Source: an uncultured Collinsella sp.
GTDB lineage: Bacteria; Actinomycetota; Coriobacteriia; Coriobacteriales; Coriobacteriaceae
Direction: 5' to 3'
Assembly: GCA_900550735.1 (NCBI GenBank)
Contig: URTD01000135.1
Coordinates: 1 to 5,235, forward strand
Length of the DNA stretch: 5,235 bases
Each line of letters opens with the position of its first letter. Position 1 is the first letter of the stretch. Below the pieces are notes generated by a model that did no database searches, was not told the origin of the DNA, and worked only from the letters and a program-made list of their open reading frames with translations. Shown here in pieces: positions 1 to 4,437 of this stretch. Made by a program: the position numbers and the translations under genes.

Positions 1-141
1 ATGGTGCACGTCGTGCGTCCAGTCGCGCAGGTTATACGCCTTAAAATCAAAAAGGCCGGCCTTGCGGGCGCGGCCCAAGATCGATGTGGACATGACGGGC
101 TCAAACATCTCGGGAAAGACCGAAAGGGTCTCGATCAGCAT
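1..141 (-). CDS. trmD: tRNA (guanine-N1-)-methyltransferase, N-terminal part (cut by window edge)
   Basis: TrmD is a SAM-dependent SPOUT methyltransferase that makes m1G37 next to the anticodon of certain tRNAs and so prevents +1 frameshifting. Only the first 47 residues are present. They begin MLIETLSVFPEMFE and continue STSILGRARKAG and NLRDW, which matches the conserved N-terminus of the family (LTLFPEMF...SILGRA...NLRDF). The trefoil-knot SAM site lies beyond the window edge. The ATG at 141-139 has a strong ribosome-binding site, AGGGAGG at 153-147, with 5 nt spacing. This site overlaps the rimM stop codon, so translation is probably coupled. It is the last visible gene of the rpsP-khpA-rimM-trmD operon; rplS would commonly follow outside the window. 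Identification is firm despite the truncation. Confidence 0.93.
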   Translation of the reverse strand, partial: MLIETLSVFPEMFEPVMSTSILGRARKAGLFDFKAYNLRDWTHDVHH

Positions 142-151
142 GTTGTCCTCC

Positions 152-673
152 CTACTTGTCCATATCGATCAGGCCGTCCATAACGTGGACGGAAATTGTT
201 CCTGTGTCGGGAAGATCGAGCACGACCTGCTCGATCACGGGAATCAGCACCTCGCCGTACCGATCACCCTCGACAACCCAAACATCGTTGGCGGGCGTCG
301 ACATGATCTCGACGATCGTACCGAGCGAACCGAAGCGCTCGTCGACCACCTCGCGACCCATCAGGTCGGTATAGGCAGCGTCGAGCGAATCGAGCTCAAA
401 GTCGTCACGATTTGCCAGCACGTAGCATCCCGTGATGCCCTCGGCGGCCGTCAAGTCGTCAATGCCCTCAAACGAGACCAGATCGCCATCGCCCGTATCG
501 GTGACGGACACGACCGTGCAAAAGCGGTCGCGCTTGAGCGCCGGCGGCGTCAGGGCGACGCGCATACCCGGCTCTAATACAGAAGGAAGCCCCCGCAGCG
601 GCTGCGCGAGGACCTCCCCCTTCCTTCCGTGCGGCTTGACCACACGGGCGATGTTTTTGTACTGGGACCTCAA
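152..673 (-). CDS. rimM: Ribosome maturation factor RimM
   Basis: RimM binds ribosomal protein uS19 and assists late maturation of the 30S head. The product is 173 residues, the usual length. The N-terminal RimM barrel (about residues 6-90) carries the family signature PHGRKGEV at 14-21. The C-terminal PRC-barrel (about 97-173) shows DLMGREV, the NDVWVV strand and the EVLIPVIEQVV strand, then ends GLIDMDK as is typical. The start is a TTG at 673-671. A stop codon lies a few codons upstream in frame and no better start precedes PHGRKGEV, so TTG is the most likely choice. Its ribosome-binding site is poor (AGGA only 2 nt away). With just 4 nt from the khpA stop, it may rely on reinitiating ribosomes. 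It lies between khpA and trmD, its classical position. Confidence 0.93.
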   Translation of the reverse strand: MRSQYKNIARVVKPHGRKGEVLAQPLRGLPSVLEPGMRVALTPPALKRDRFCTVVSVTDTGDGDLVSFEGIDDLTAAEGITGCYVLANRDDFELDSLDAAYTDLMGREVVDERFGSLGTIVEIMSTPANDVWVVEGDRYGEVLIPVIEQVVLDLPDTGTISVHVMDGLIDMDK

Positions 674-677
674 GGTC

Positions 678-962
678 CTAGCCCAGAACCTCTACCTCGA
701 CAGCAGTGTCGAGGCGAGCGGCCAGTGCACGGGCGAGCGTGCGAATGGCCTTGATGGTACGGCCACGACGGCCGATGACCTTAGCGACGTCATCCTCGGC
801 GACCGAAACCTCAATCGTAGAGGCGTCGTCACCATCGATGACCTCAAGGCTCACGGAATCCGGGTCGTCGACGATCTGAACAACGAGATATTCGACGAGA
901 TCGGCGATGCGATCTGAGAGCATTGCCTCACCCTCGAGCTGTGCAGCGTCAACCTCAGGCAC
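678..962 (-). CDS. khpA: KH-domain RNA-binding protein KhpA (YlqC family)
   Basis: This is a small KH-domain RNA-binding protein of the family between rpsP and rimM in many Gram-positive bacteria. In some species it partners with KhpB/Jag and affects sRNA biology and cell division. From the GTG at 962 it is 94 residues. The KH fold core shows VSVAEDDVAKVIGRRGRTI, with the RNA-binding GxxG loop as G64-R-R-G67, then KAIRTLARALAARL and a final beta strand. The GTG is supported by GAGGAG over the rpsP stop codon with 6 nt spacing. An internal ATG at 923 (residue 14) would give 81 residues, closer to the usual family length, and has its own GAGG about 8 nt upstream. The true start is therefore unresolved, while the family call is firm. 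The gene lies 3 nt after rpsP. Confidence 0.9.
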   Translation of the reverse strand: MPEVDAAQLEGEAMLSDRIADLVEYLVVQIVDDPDSVSLEVIDGDDASTIEVSVAEDDVAKVIGRRGRTIKAIRTLARALAARLDTAVEVEVLG

Positions 963-965
963 GAT

Positions 966-1307
966 TTACTCCTCGGCACCCTCAGCGGCCTCAGCGGCAG
1001 CCTTAGCGGCCTCGGCCTCTTTGGCGAGCTGCTTCTTGGACTTCTTGACGACGGTCTCAGTCTTCTCGCCCTCGTTGGCGGCCTTGACCAGAGCGGCGAC
1101 GGCGTCGGTGAGCTGAGCGCCCTTGGACTGCCAGTCGGCGATCTTCTCGAGGTCGAGGTTGATGGTCTTGGGGGCGGTCATCGGGTTGTAGCGGCCAACC
1201 TCCTCGATGATACGACCGTCACGCGGGGCGCGGGAATCGGCGACGACGACACGGTAGTACGGACGCTTCTTAGCGCCGTGACGAGCAAGGCGAATCTTGA
1301 CTGCCAA
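966..1307 (-). CDS. rpsP: 30S ribosomal protein S16 (bS16)
   Basis: bS16 is an early-assembling 30S subunit protein that binds 16S rRNA. The N-terminus reads AVKIRLARHGAKKRPYYRVV and then VADSRAPRDGRIIEEVGRYNP, which is diagnostic. I chose the TTG at 1307-1305 as start because GGAGGAG lies exactly 6 nt upstream and family members begin (M)AVKIRL. An ATG further upstream at 1343 would add 12 unrelated residues and place the ribosome-binding site inside the gene. The product is 113 residues, longer than the roughly 80-90 of many bS16 proteins. The extra length is a low-complexity Lys/Ala/Glu tail (about residues 81-113, ending AAEGAEE). Such tails are common in actinobacterial bS16, to my knowledge. 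It is the first gene of the operon that continues with khpA, rimM and trmD. Confidence 0.95.
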   Translation of the reverse strand: MAVKIRLARHGAKKRPYYRVVVADSRAPRDGRIIEEVGRYNPMTAPKTINLDLEKIADWQSKGAQLTDAVAALVKAANEGEKTETVVKKSKKQLAKEAEAAKAAAEAAEGAEE

Positions 1308-1313
1308 AGGAAA

Positions 1314-1320
1314 CTCCTCC
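1314..1320 (-). promoter_or_regulatory. Ribosome-binding site that fixes the rpsP TTG start
   Basis: On the minus strand this reads GGAGGAG, a near-perfect anti-Shine-Dalgarno match, 6 nt before the TTG at 1307. It decides the rpsP start against the longer reading from 1343. Confidence 0.85.
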
Positions 1321-1363
1321 AACCAAGCAGCTTTAGGCTGCAACTACAAACAAACAGTTGAAC

Positions 1364-1392
1364 ATAATACGCCATCGACGCGGGCAGGTGAA
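1364..1392 (-). promoter_or_regulatory. Candidate sigma-70 type promoter for the rpsP operon
   Basis: The minus strand carries a -10 box TATTAT at 1369-1364 (5 of 6 to TATAAT). A -35 box TTCACC at 1392-1387 (4 of 6 to TTGACA) lies 17 bases away. Transcription would begin near 1357, leaving a leader of about 50 nt before the rpsP TTG. This is a motif match only. A weaker alternative further upstream pairs TTGCAA with TAAGAT at 16-nt spacing. Confidence 0.5.
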
Positions 1393-1496
1393 GTCCGTGA
1401 GACCAACTTCTTCGGTGTAGTCGAGGGCAAATCCATATCTTAGACAAGAATTCGGGATTTGCAAGCACATACACGCACCCCACATGAGCTGCGCGG

Positions 1497-1502
1497 TATA
1501 CT
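1497..1502 (+). promoter_or_regulatory. -10 box of a probable leaderless dinB promoter
   Basis: TATACT (5 of 6 to TATAAT) ends 6 nt before the dinB ATG at 1509, so the expected transcription start falls on or beside the A of the start codon. No Shine-Dalgarno-like sequence precedes the ATG and no convincing -35 box lies 16-19 nt upstream. This fits the extended use of leaderless mRNAs in actinobacteria. Confidence 0.55.
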
Positions 1503-1508
1503 CATGAC

Positions 1509-2762
1509 ATGGAAAGACGCGAACATACATACGGTTATGAGGATGCCACGGGCGTCACGCCGCCTCCCTGGACGGGTCCGGCGGTGGGCCTCATGGACCT
1601 CGATGCGTTTTTTGCGAGCGTGGAGATGCTCGACCATCCCGAATGGCGCGGAAAACCGCTCATCGTGGGCGGAGACGCCGATTCGCGTGGCGTCGTGTCC
1701 ACGTGTTCGTATGAGGCACGTCGCTTTGGCGTGCACTCTGCCATGGCCTCGGCCGAGGCGCGGCGCTTGTGCCCGCAAGCCATTTGGACGCACGGGCACT
1801 TTGATCGCTACCGCGAGGTGAGCGCGCAGGTCATGGCGATTCTCGCCGACGAGACCCCGCGCGTTGAGCGCGTATCCATCGATGAGGCCTTTATCGATAT
1901 CACACCGGGTCGCTTTGCGCCCGAAGACCCGCTACTGGTTGCGCAGCGTATAAGCGACCGCGTGGCAGCGCTGGGTGTGACCTGCTCCATTGGCGTGGGC
2001 TGCAACAAGACGGTCGCAAAGATCGCAAGCGAGCGGGACAAGCCGTTTGGGCTGACCATCGTGCGCCCCGGAACCGAGCAGCGCTTTTTGGCCGCGCTGC
2101 CGGTATCTGCCATGAGCGGCATAGGGCGCTCGGCCGAGGAGCGACTGCGCCGCATGCGCATCTACACCCTCGGCGAGCTTTCGCGCGCGCCTGAGTCCAC
2201 ACTGGCCTCTATTTTTGGCGTCAACGGCGAACGCATGCGCCAGCGTGCGCTGGGACTCGAAATCTCCGAAGTCACGAGCCTCGATGAAGAGCGAGAGGTC
2301 AAGTCGGTCAGCAATGAACGCACCTTTGCTAAAGATCTGACTGAGCGTGGGGATATTGAGGCGGCAATTGCGCTGTTGGGAGAGTCAGTGGGACGCCGCC
2401 TGCGCCGTCAGGGGCTGACGGGTGCCACGGTAACGCTCAAGCTTAAGTATTCGTATGGCAGCGGGCGTACGGCACAGCGCCGGCTGCCTCATCCGACCGA
2501 CGATGAGAACATCTTCGTGGCGGTTGCACTCGAACTGCTCGACAACATCTGGCAGGAAGGCATGCATGTTCGCTTAGCGGGCATCGGCATGAGCGACTTC
2601 GACCACCAAGGCGGCATCCAGACCGACCTGTTCTGCGAGATCGATGACCGCGGAGCCCAATCCAGCGACCGCCGCGACCTCTCCGTCGCCATCGACGCCG
2701 TCCGAGACAAATTCGGCGACACCGCCCTATCCTTCGGCCGCCAATCCCGCTTCAATAACTAG
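1509..2762 (+). CDS. dinB: DNA polymerase IV (Y-family, DinB)
   Basis: This is a Y-family translesion polymerase that copies past damaged template bases in the cytoplasm without proofreading. It has 417 residues. Palm motif I is LMDLDAFFASVE, with catalytic D30 and likely steric gate F35. Palm motif II is SIDEAFIDIT, with D125 and E126. Next come GVGCNKTVAKIASERDKP, the helix-hairpin-helix thumb (SAMSGIGRSAEERLRRM) and the little-finger domain. QTDLF at 371-375 fits the beta-clamp binding consensus QxxLF, and AVRDKFG follows as in relatives. About 25 residues precede motif I, a longer N-terminus than E. coli DinB (MRKIIHVDMD). The ATG at 1509 fits the adjacent -10 box. A later start at M29 would remove the strand leading into D30. 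All catalytic residues are present. It is divergent from rpsP and not part of an operon. No LexA box was recognised. Confidence 0.95.
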   Translation: MERREHTYGYEDATGVTPPPWTGPAVGLMDLDAFFASVEMLDHPEWRGKPLIVGGDADSRGVVSTCSYEARRFGVHSAMASAEARRLCPQAIWTHGHFDRYREVSAQVMAILADETPRVERVSIDEAFIDITPGRFAPEDPLLVAQRISDRVAALGVTCSIGVGCNKTVAKIASERDKPFGLTIVRPGTEQRFLAALPVSAMSGIGRSAEERLRRMRIYTLGELSRAPESTLASIFGVNGERMRQRALGLEISEVTSLDEEREVKSVSNERTFAKDLTERGDIEAAIALLGESVGRRLRRQGLTGATVTLKLKYSYGSGRTAQRRLPHPTDDENIFVAVALELLDNIWQEGMHVRLAGIGMSDFDHQGGIQTDLFCEIDDRGAQSSDRRDLSVAIDAVRDKFGDTALSFGRQSRFNN

Positions 2763-2806
2763 TCTTTTTTGGATGGGGGTTGCTGCCTTCCGTCCGACAC
2801 GGCATT

Positions 2807-2842
2807 GGTAGTCAATTTGGGACGGGGCTATTTTAGCTACCC
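2807..2842 (-). repeat. REP-like palindrome copy R1 (inverted orientation)
   Basis: This copy reads GGTAGTCAATTTGGGACGGG and continues into GCTATTTTAGCTACCC. Its reverse complement matches copy R2 at 35 of 36 positions, the one change lying in the A/T run. It is 44 nt after the dinB stop. The 33-bp core from GTAG to CTAC is 2808-2840. Confidence 0.85.
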
Positions 2843-2893
2843 CTATATATCGGTTGAGATTCATTCGGCCTAATTCATTCACCGTCAGCCAAA
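2843..2893. other. 51-base loop between inverted copies R1 and R2
   Basis: This AT-rich spacer contains an 8-bp direct repeat ATTCATTC at 2859-2866 and 2873-2880 (14-base period) and the run TATATAT near 2844-2850. No coding potential was seen. It would be the loop of a cruciform or RNA hairpin built by R1 and R2. Confidence 0.5.
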
Positions 2894-2929
2894 GGGTAGC
2901 TAAAAAAGCCCCGTCCCAAATTGACTACC
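2894..2929 (+). repeat. REP-like palindrome copy R2 (direct orientation)
   Basis: This copy starts GGGTAGCTAAAAAAGCCCCG and ends AAATTGACTACC. The 33-bp GTAG-to-CTAC core is 2896-2928. It matches copy R3 at 31 of 33 positions, the difference being GA against AG near the right arm. Its ends, GGTAG and CTACC, are themselves inverted. Confidence 0.85.
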
Positions 2930-2951
2930 CCGGATGTCCGGTTTGGCGGCC

Positions 2952-2983
2952 GCAGCAAAATTATCCCGCCTAAAATGAGCTAC
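2952..2983 (+). repeat. Degenerate REP-like copy at the RAYT stop codon
   Basis: The right half, CCCGCCTAAAATGAGCTAC at 2965-2983, matches the right half of copy R4 at 17 of 19 positions. The left arm is decayed (GCAGCAAAA in place of GTAGCTAAA). Its end overlaps the transposase stop: on the minus strand the copy's GTAG supplies the TAG at 2982-2980. The right half is well supported; extension to 2952 is less certain. Confidence 0.55.
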
Positions 2984-3729
2984 TTTTCAACTTTAACTTT
3001 TTGAATCGTGCAATGGCCGATACCCGTGAGGCGCACGATCTGCTTGATCGAAAAGCCCTCGCTTTTGAGTTTACGGATACAGTCATCACGCACGCCCTTG
3101 GGCAGAGCGTTGAGATAGTGAGGCTCGTATGGTTTGAGCAACGCCTGCGCAAACTCAAGCGCGTCAGTATCACTCACATGAGCGCCATAACGGAAGCAAT
3201 AGCCATTGGGCTCGCCCGAGGTGCTAAATGCAAAAAATCTCTGGGAATTCCCGAGCAACCCGAGCACGCAATCAGTCTTACAAATTCCCGGATAGCCCAT
3301 ATACTCGCTAAAGCTGCTCCAGCGATAGAGCGAAGCAGTGCCAATTCTGGCTTTCGCAGGGTTATCGTGAATGTAACGAACGCAGTTGAGCAGCTGATCA
3401 TCATCGAGAATCGGCACACTCTTAAATCGATCCTGGAAAACAGGACCTCTCCTGCCTGTCTTAGAATTGAAATACATGGCATACGCCGTCGTAATCGAAT
3501 GCATACAATCGCTCAGGTGAGCATGCCCGTCATCTAGCAACAAGTGAATGTGATTATCCATAAGGCACCATGCGATAACATCCACTTTGAACTTCTGGCA
3601 TTTCGAAGCTATCAGTCGAATCAGATAGAGTCGATCGTCAGCATCCTCAAATATCAGCTGACCACCACAGCCCTTTTGGACGACATGGTAATAGCCGTAA
3701 ACAGAGATTTCCCGCGCGGTCCGAGTCAT
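2980..3729 (-). CDS. REP-associated tyrosine transposase (RAYT, Y1_Tnp / IS200-like family) with C-terminal HTH
   Basis: This is an HUH single-strand DNA nuclease of the TnpA_REP (RAYT) family, whose members cut or bind short GTAG-marked palindromes. Numbered from the ATG at 3729 it has 249 residues. YHVVQKGCGGQLIFED lies near 14-29. The metal-binding HUH motif is H60-I-H62 in CLMDNHIHLLL. The nucleophile is probably Y83 or Y86 in AYAMYFNSK, followed by GPVFQDRFKS and RYIHDNPAKA, which are RAYT hallmarks. A C-terminal helix-turn-helix, SIKQIVRLTGIGHCTIQKV, covers about 227-245. GAGGAGGAG lies 6-8 nt from this ATG and only 2 nt from the in-frame ATG at 3735, so 3729 is preferred. The gene is AT-richer than its neighbours: 25 of 60 bases are GC at 3541-3600, against 36 of 60 at 1681-1740 in dinB. 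It appears intact. Confidence 0.9.
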   Translation of the reverse strand: MTRTAREISVYGYYHVVQKGCGGQLIFEDADDRLYLIRLIASKCQKFKVDVIAWCLMDNHIHLLLDDGHAHLSDCMHSITTAYAMYFNSKTGRRGPVFQDRFKSVPILDDDQLLNCVRYIHDNPAKARIGTASLYRWSSFSEYMGYPGICKTDCVLGLLGNSQRFFAFSTSGEPNGYCFRYGAHVSDTDALEFAQALLKPYEPHYLNALPKGVRDDCIRKLKSEGFSIKQIVRLTGIGHCTIQKVKVEK

Positions 3730-3735
3730 ACGCAT

Positions 3736-3744
3736 CTCCTCCTC
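3736..3744 (-). promoter_or_regulatory. Ribosome-binding site of the RAYT gene
   Basis: The minus strand reads GAGGAGGAG immediately before the ATG at 3735 and 6 nt before the ATG at 3729. The spacing favours the second ATG. The strength of this site suggests the protein is made whenever the gene is transcribed. Confidence 0.7.
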
Positions 3745-3823
3745 TACAGATAACAAATACGTTACCCGAGTCGGAAAGCTAAATATCACGCAATGAACCG
3801 CAACTCGCTTCTATCGGCGAACG

Positions 3824-3834
3824 GTAGGTAGTAG
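3824..3834 (+). repeat. Three overlapping or adjacent GTAG tetranucleotides at the edge of copy R3
   Basis: GTAG occurs at 3824-3827, 3828-3831 and 3831-3834, the last being the start of copy R3. GTAG is the tetranucleotide recognised by characterised RAYT enzymes. The run may be chance or a trace of repeated end processing. Confidence 0.5.
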
Positions 3835-3863
3835 CTAAAAAAGCCCCGTCCCAAATTAGCTAC
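3831..3863 (+). repeat. REP-like palindrome copy R3 (direct orientation)
   Basis: This copy has perfect 8-bp arms, GTAGCTAA and TTAGCTAC, around a 17-base centre containing AGCCCCGTCCC. It is the most symmetrical copy. It lies about 100 bases upstream of the RAYT start. With its right flank it also gives a second hairpin, CCCAAA at 3850-3855 with TTTGGG at 3864-3869. Confidence 0.85.
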
Positions 3864-3869
3864 TTTGGG

Positions 3870-3913
3870 CAAAAAGAAAGCCGGGTAGCTGCGGAAAACC
3901 GCAACTGCCCGGC
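3870..3913 (-). terminator. Intrinsic terminator of the nadD-yqeK-rsfS operon
   Basis: On the minus strand, stem arm GCCGGGCAGTTGCGG (3913-3899), loop TTTT and arm CCGCAGCTACCCGGC (3894-3880) form a 15-position stem with one mismatch and one wobble. The T-rich tract CTTTCTTTTT follows. It begins 42 nt after the rsfS stop and would prevent read-through into the RAYT gene on the same strand. Confidence 0.88.
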
Positions 3914-3926
3914 GATATGCGTGAGG

Positions 3927-3955
3927 GTAGCTAAACCCCGTCTCAAATGAGCTAC
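3927..3955 (+). repeat. REP-like palindrome copy R4 (short variant abutting rsfS)
   Basis: This 29-base copy has arms GTAGCT and AGCTAC around AAACCCCGTCTCAAATG, lacking four bases of the A/G run found in R3. Its last base is also the last base of the rsfS stop codon. On the minus strand two TAG triplets therefore occur in tandem, one ending rsfS and one from the repeat. Confidence 0.75.
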
Positions 3956-4410
3956 TAGAGGAGATTGAGGGGGAGCTGGGGGGCGTCTCCCCAGAGTTTC
4001 TCGAGGCGGTAGAAGTCGCGGGCTTCGGGAGTGAAGACGTGGACGACAACCGAACCGTAGTCCATGAGCATCCAAGTCTTCTGCTCGCGGCCCTCGATGG
4101 AGAACGGATGCTCGCCGCAAGCCTCGGCGACCTTCTCCTCGATCTCGTCGACAATTGAATCGACCTGGCGGTTGTTGGCACCGGTGGCAAGCACAAAGTA
4201 GTCGCACACATCGGAAAGCTCGGTCAGGTCGAGCACCTGAACGTCCTCGCCCTTCTTGTCGTAGGCGGCCTGCGCGGCGGCGCGGGCGACATCCTCGGCG
4301 GCGACACCGCTCGCGGACAGCGAGGCGGCAGTGCGGTCGGACGTGGCGGCGAAGCTCTTGTGCTCCACGCCTTCAAGAATCTGCTCGTCGGTCATGGTCT
4401 CGTCGGCCAT
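3955..4410 (-). CDS. rsfS: Ribosomal silencing factor RsfS (RsfA/Iojap/DUF143)
   Basis: RsfS binds uL14 on the 50S subunit and blocks subunit joining, lowering translation during nutrient limitation. The product has 151 residues. The conserved domain begins near residue 38 and shows VLDLTELSDVCDYFVLATG (59-77), EGREQKTWMLMDYGSVVVHVF (about 106-126, allowing one residue either way) and RDFYRLEKLWGDAP (131-144). The family is usually about 105-125 residues. The excess is an N-terminal stretch of about 37 residues rich in Ala, Ser and Glu. The ATG at 4410 has AGAGG 6 nt upstream; a second ATG at residue 6 is less well placed. It follows yqeK by 27 nt in an operon order widespread in Gram-positive bacteria, and its transcript ends at the terminator at 3870-3913. 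The stop codon touches REP-like copy R4. Confidence 0.94.
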   Translation of the reverse strand: MADETMTDEQILEGVEHKSFAATSDRTAASLSASGVAAEDVARAAAQAAYDKKGEDVQVLDLTELSDVCDYFVLATGANNRQVDSIVDEIEEKVAEACGEHPFSIEGREQKTWMLMDYGSVVVHVFTPEARDFYRLEKLWGDAPQLPLNLL

Positions 4411-4437
4411 GGAATACCTCTTTCTAGACAGCCCGAG

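Larger units (their letters stand above)
2807..3955. mobile_element. REP/RAYT-like module: Y1 transposase flanked by GTAG-bounded palindromes
   Basis: The span runs from the first to the last REP-like copy and holds one HUH transposase gene and five related repeats (one degenerate). The module fills the space between the convergent dinB and rsfS genes, a typical tolerated site. Established RAYT/REP systems pair a single-copy domesticated IS200-like transposase with short palindromes marked by a GTAG tetranucleotide, and every full copy here has GTAG at its ends. No target-site duplication is visible, and none is expected for HUH enzymes. The outer boundaries are inferred, and the rsfS terminator at 3870-3913 lies inside the span. 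Whether the unit ever moved as a whole cannot be told from one genome. Confidence 0.6.

Noticed and set aside
62..577. Long open frame on the plus strand across rimM
   Set aside because: It is antisense to a certain rimM gene, has no recognisable domain, and is expected from high-GC codon bias on the opposite strand.
1308..1343. Upstream ATG extending rpsP by 12 residues
   Set aside because: The extension would put the GGAGGAG ribosome-binding site inside the gene, and the extra residues do not match bS16.
1518..1540. Possible LexA box near the dinB start (GCGAAC then CGGTT)
   Set aside because: The half-sites are separated by 8 bases and the second does not match GTTCG; the actinobacterial consensus has 4 central bases.
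2757..2775. T-run straight after the dinB stop as an intrinsic terminator
   Set aside because: There is a TCTTTTTT run but no convincing GC-rich stem immediately before it; upstream only a weak GGCG/CGCC pairing is possible.
2930..2953. Small palindromes CCGGATGTCCGG and GCGGCCGC beside R2
   Set aside because: They are short and expected by chance in GC-rich DNA; no link to the repeats was visible.
3001..3537. 178-codon open frame on the plus strand inside the transposase
   Set aside because: It is antisense to the RAYT gene, has no start signals and no family features.
3730..3789. Upstream start extending the RAYT protein by 20 residues
   Set aside because: The strong ribosome-binding site at 3736-3744 lies inside that extension, and family members begin near TARE...GYYHV.
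2807..3955. CRISPR array
   Set aside because: Copies are in mixed orientation, spacing is irregular and spaced by a gene, the repeats are imperfect, and no cas gene is present.
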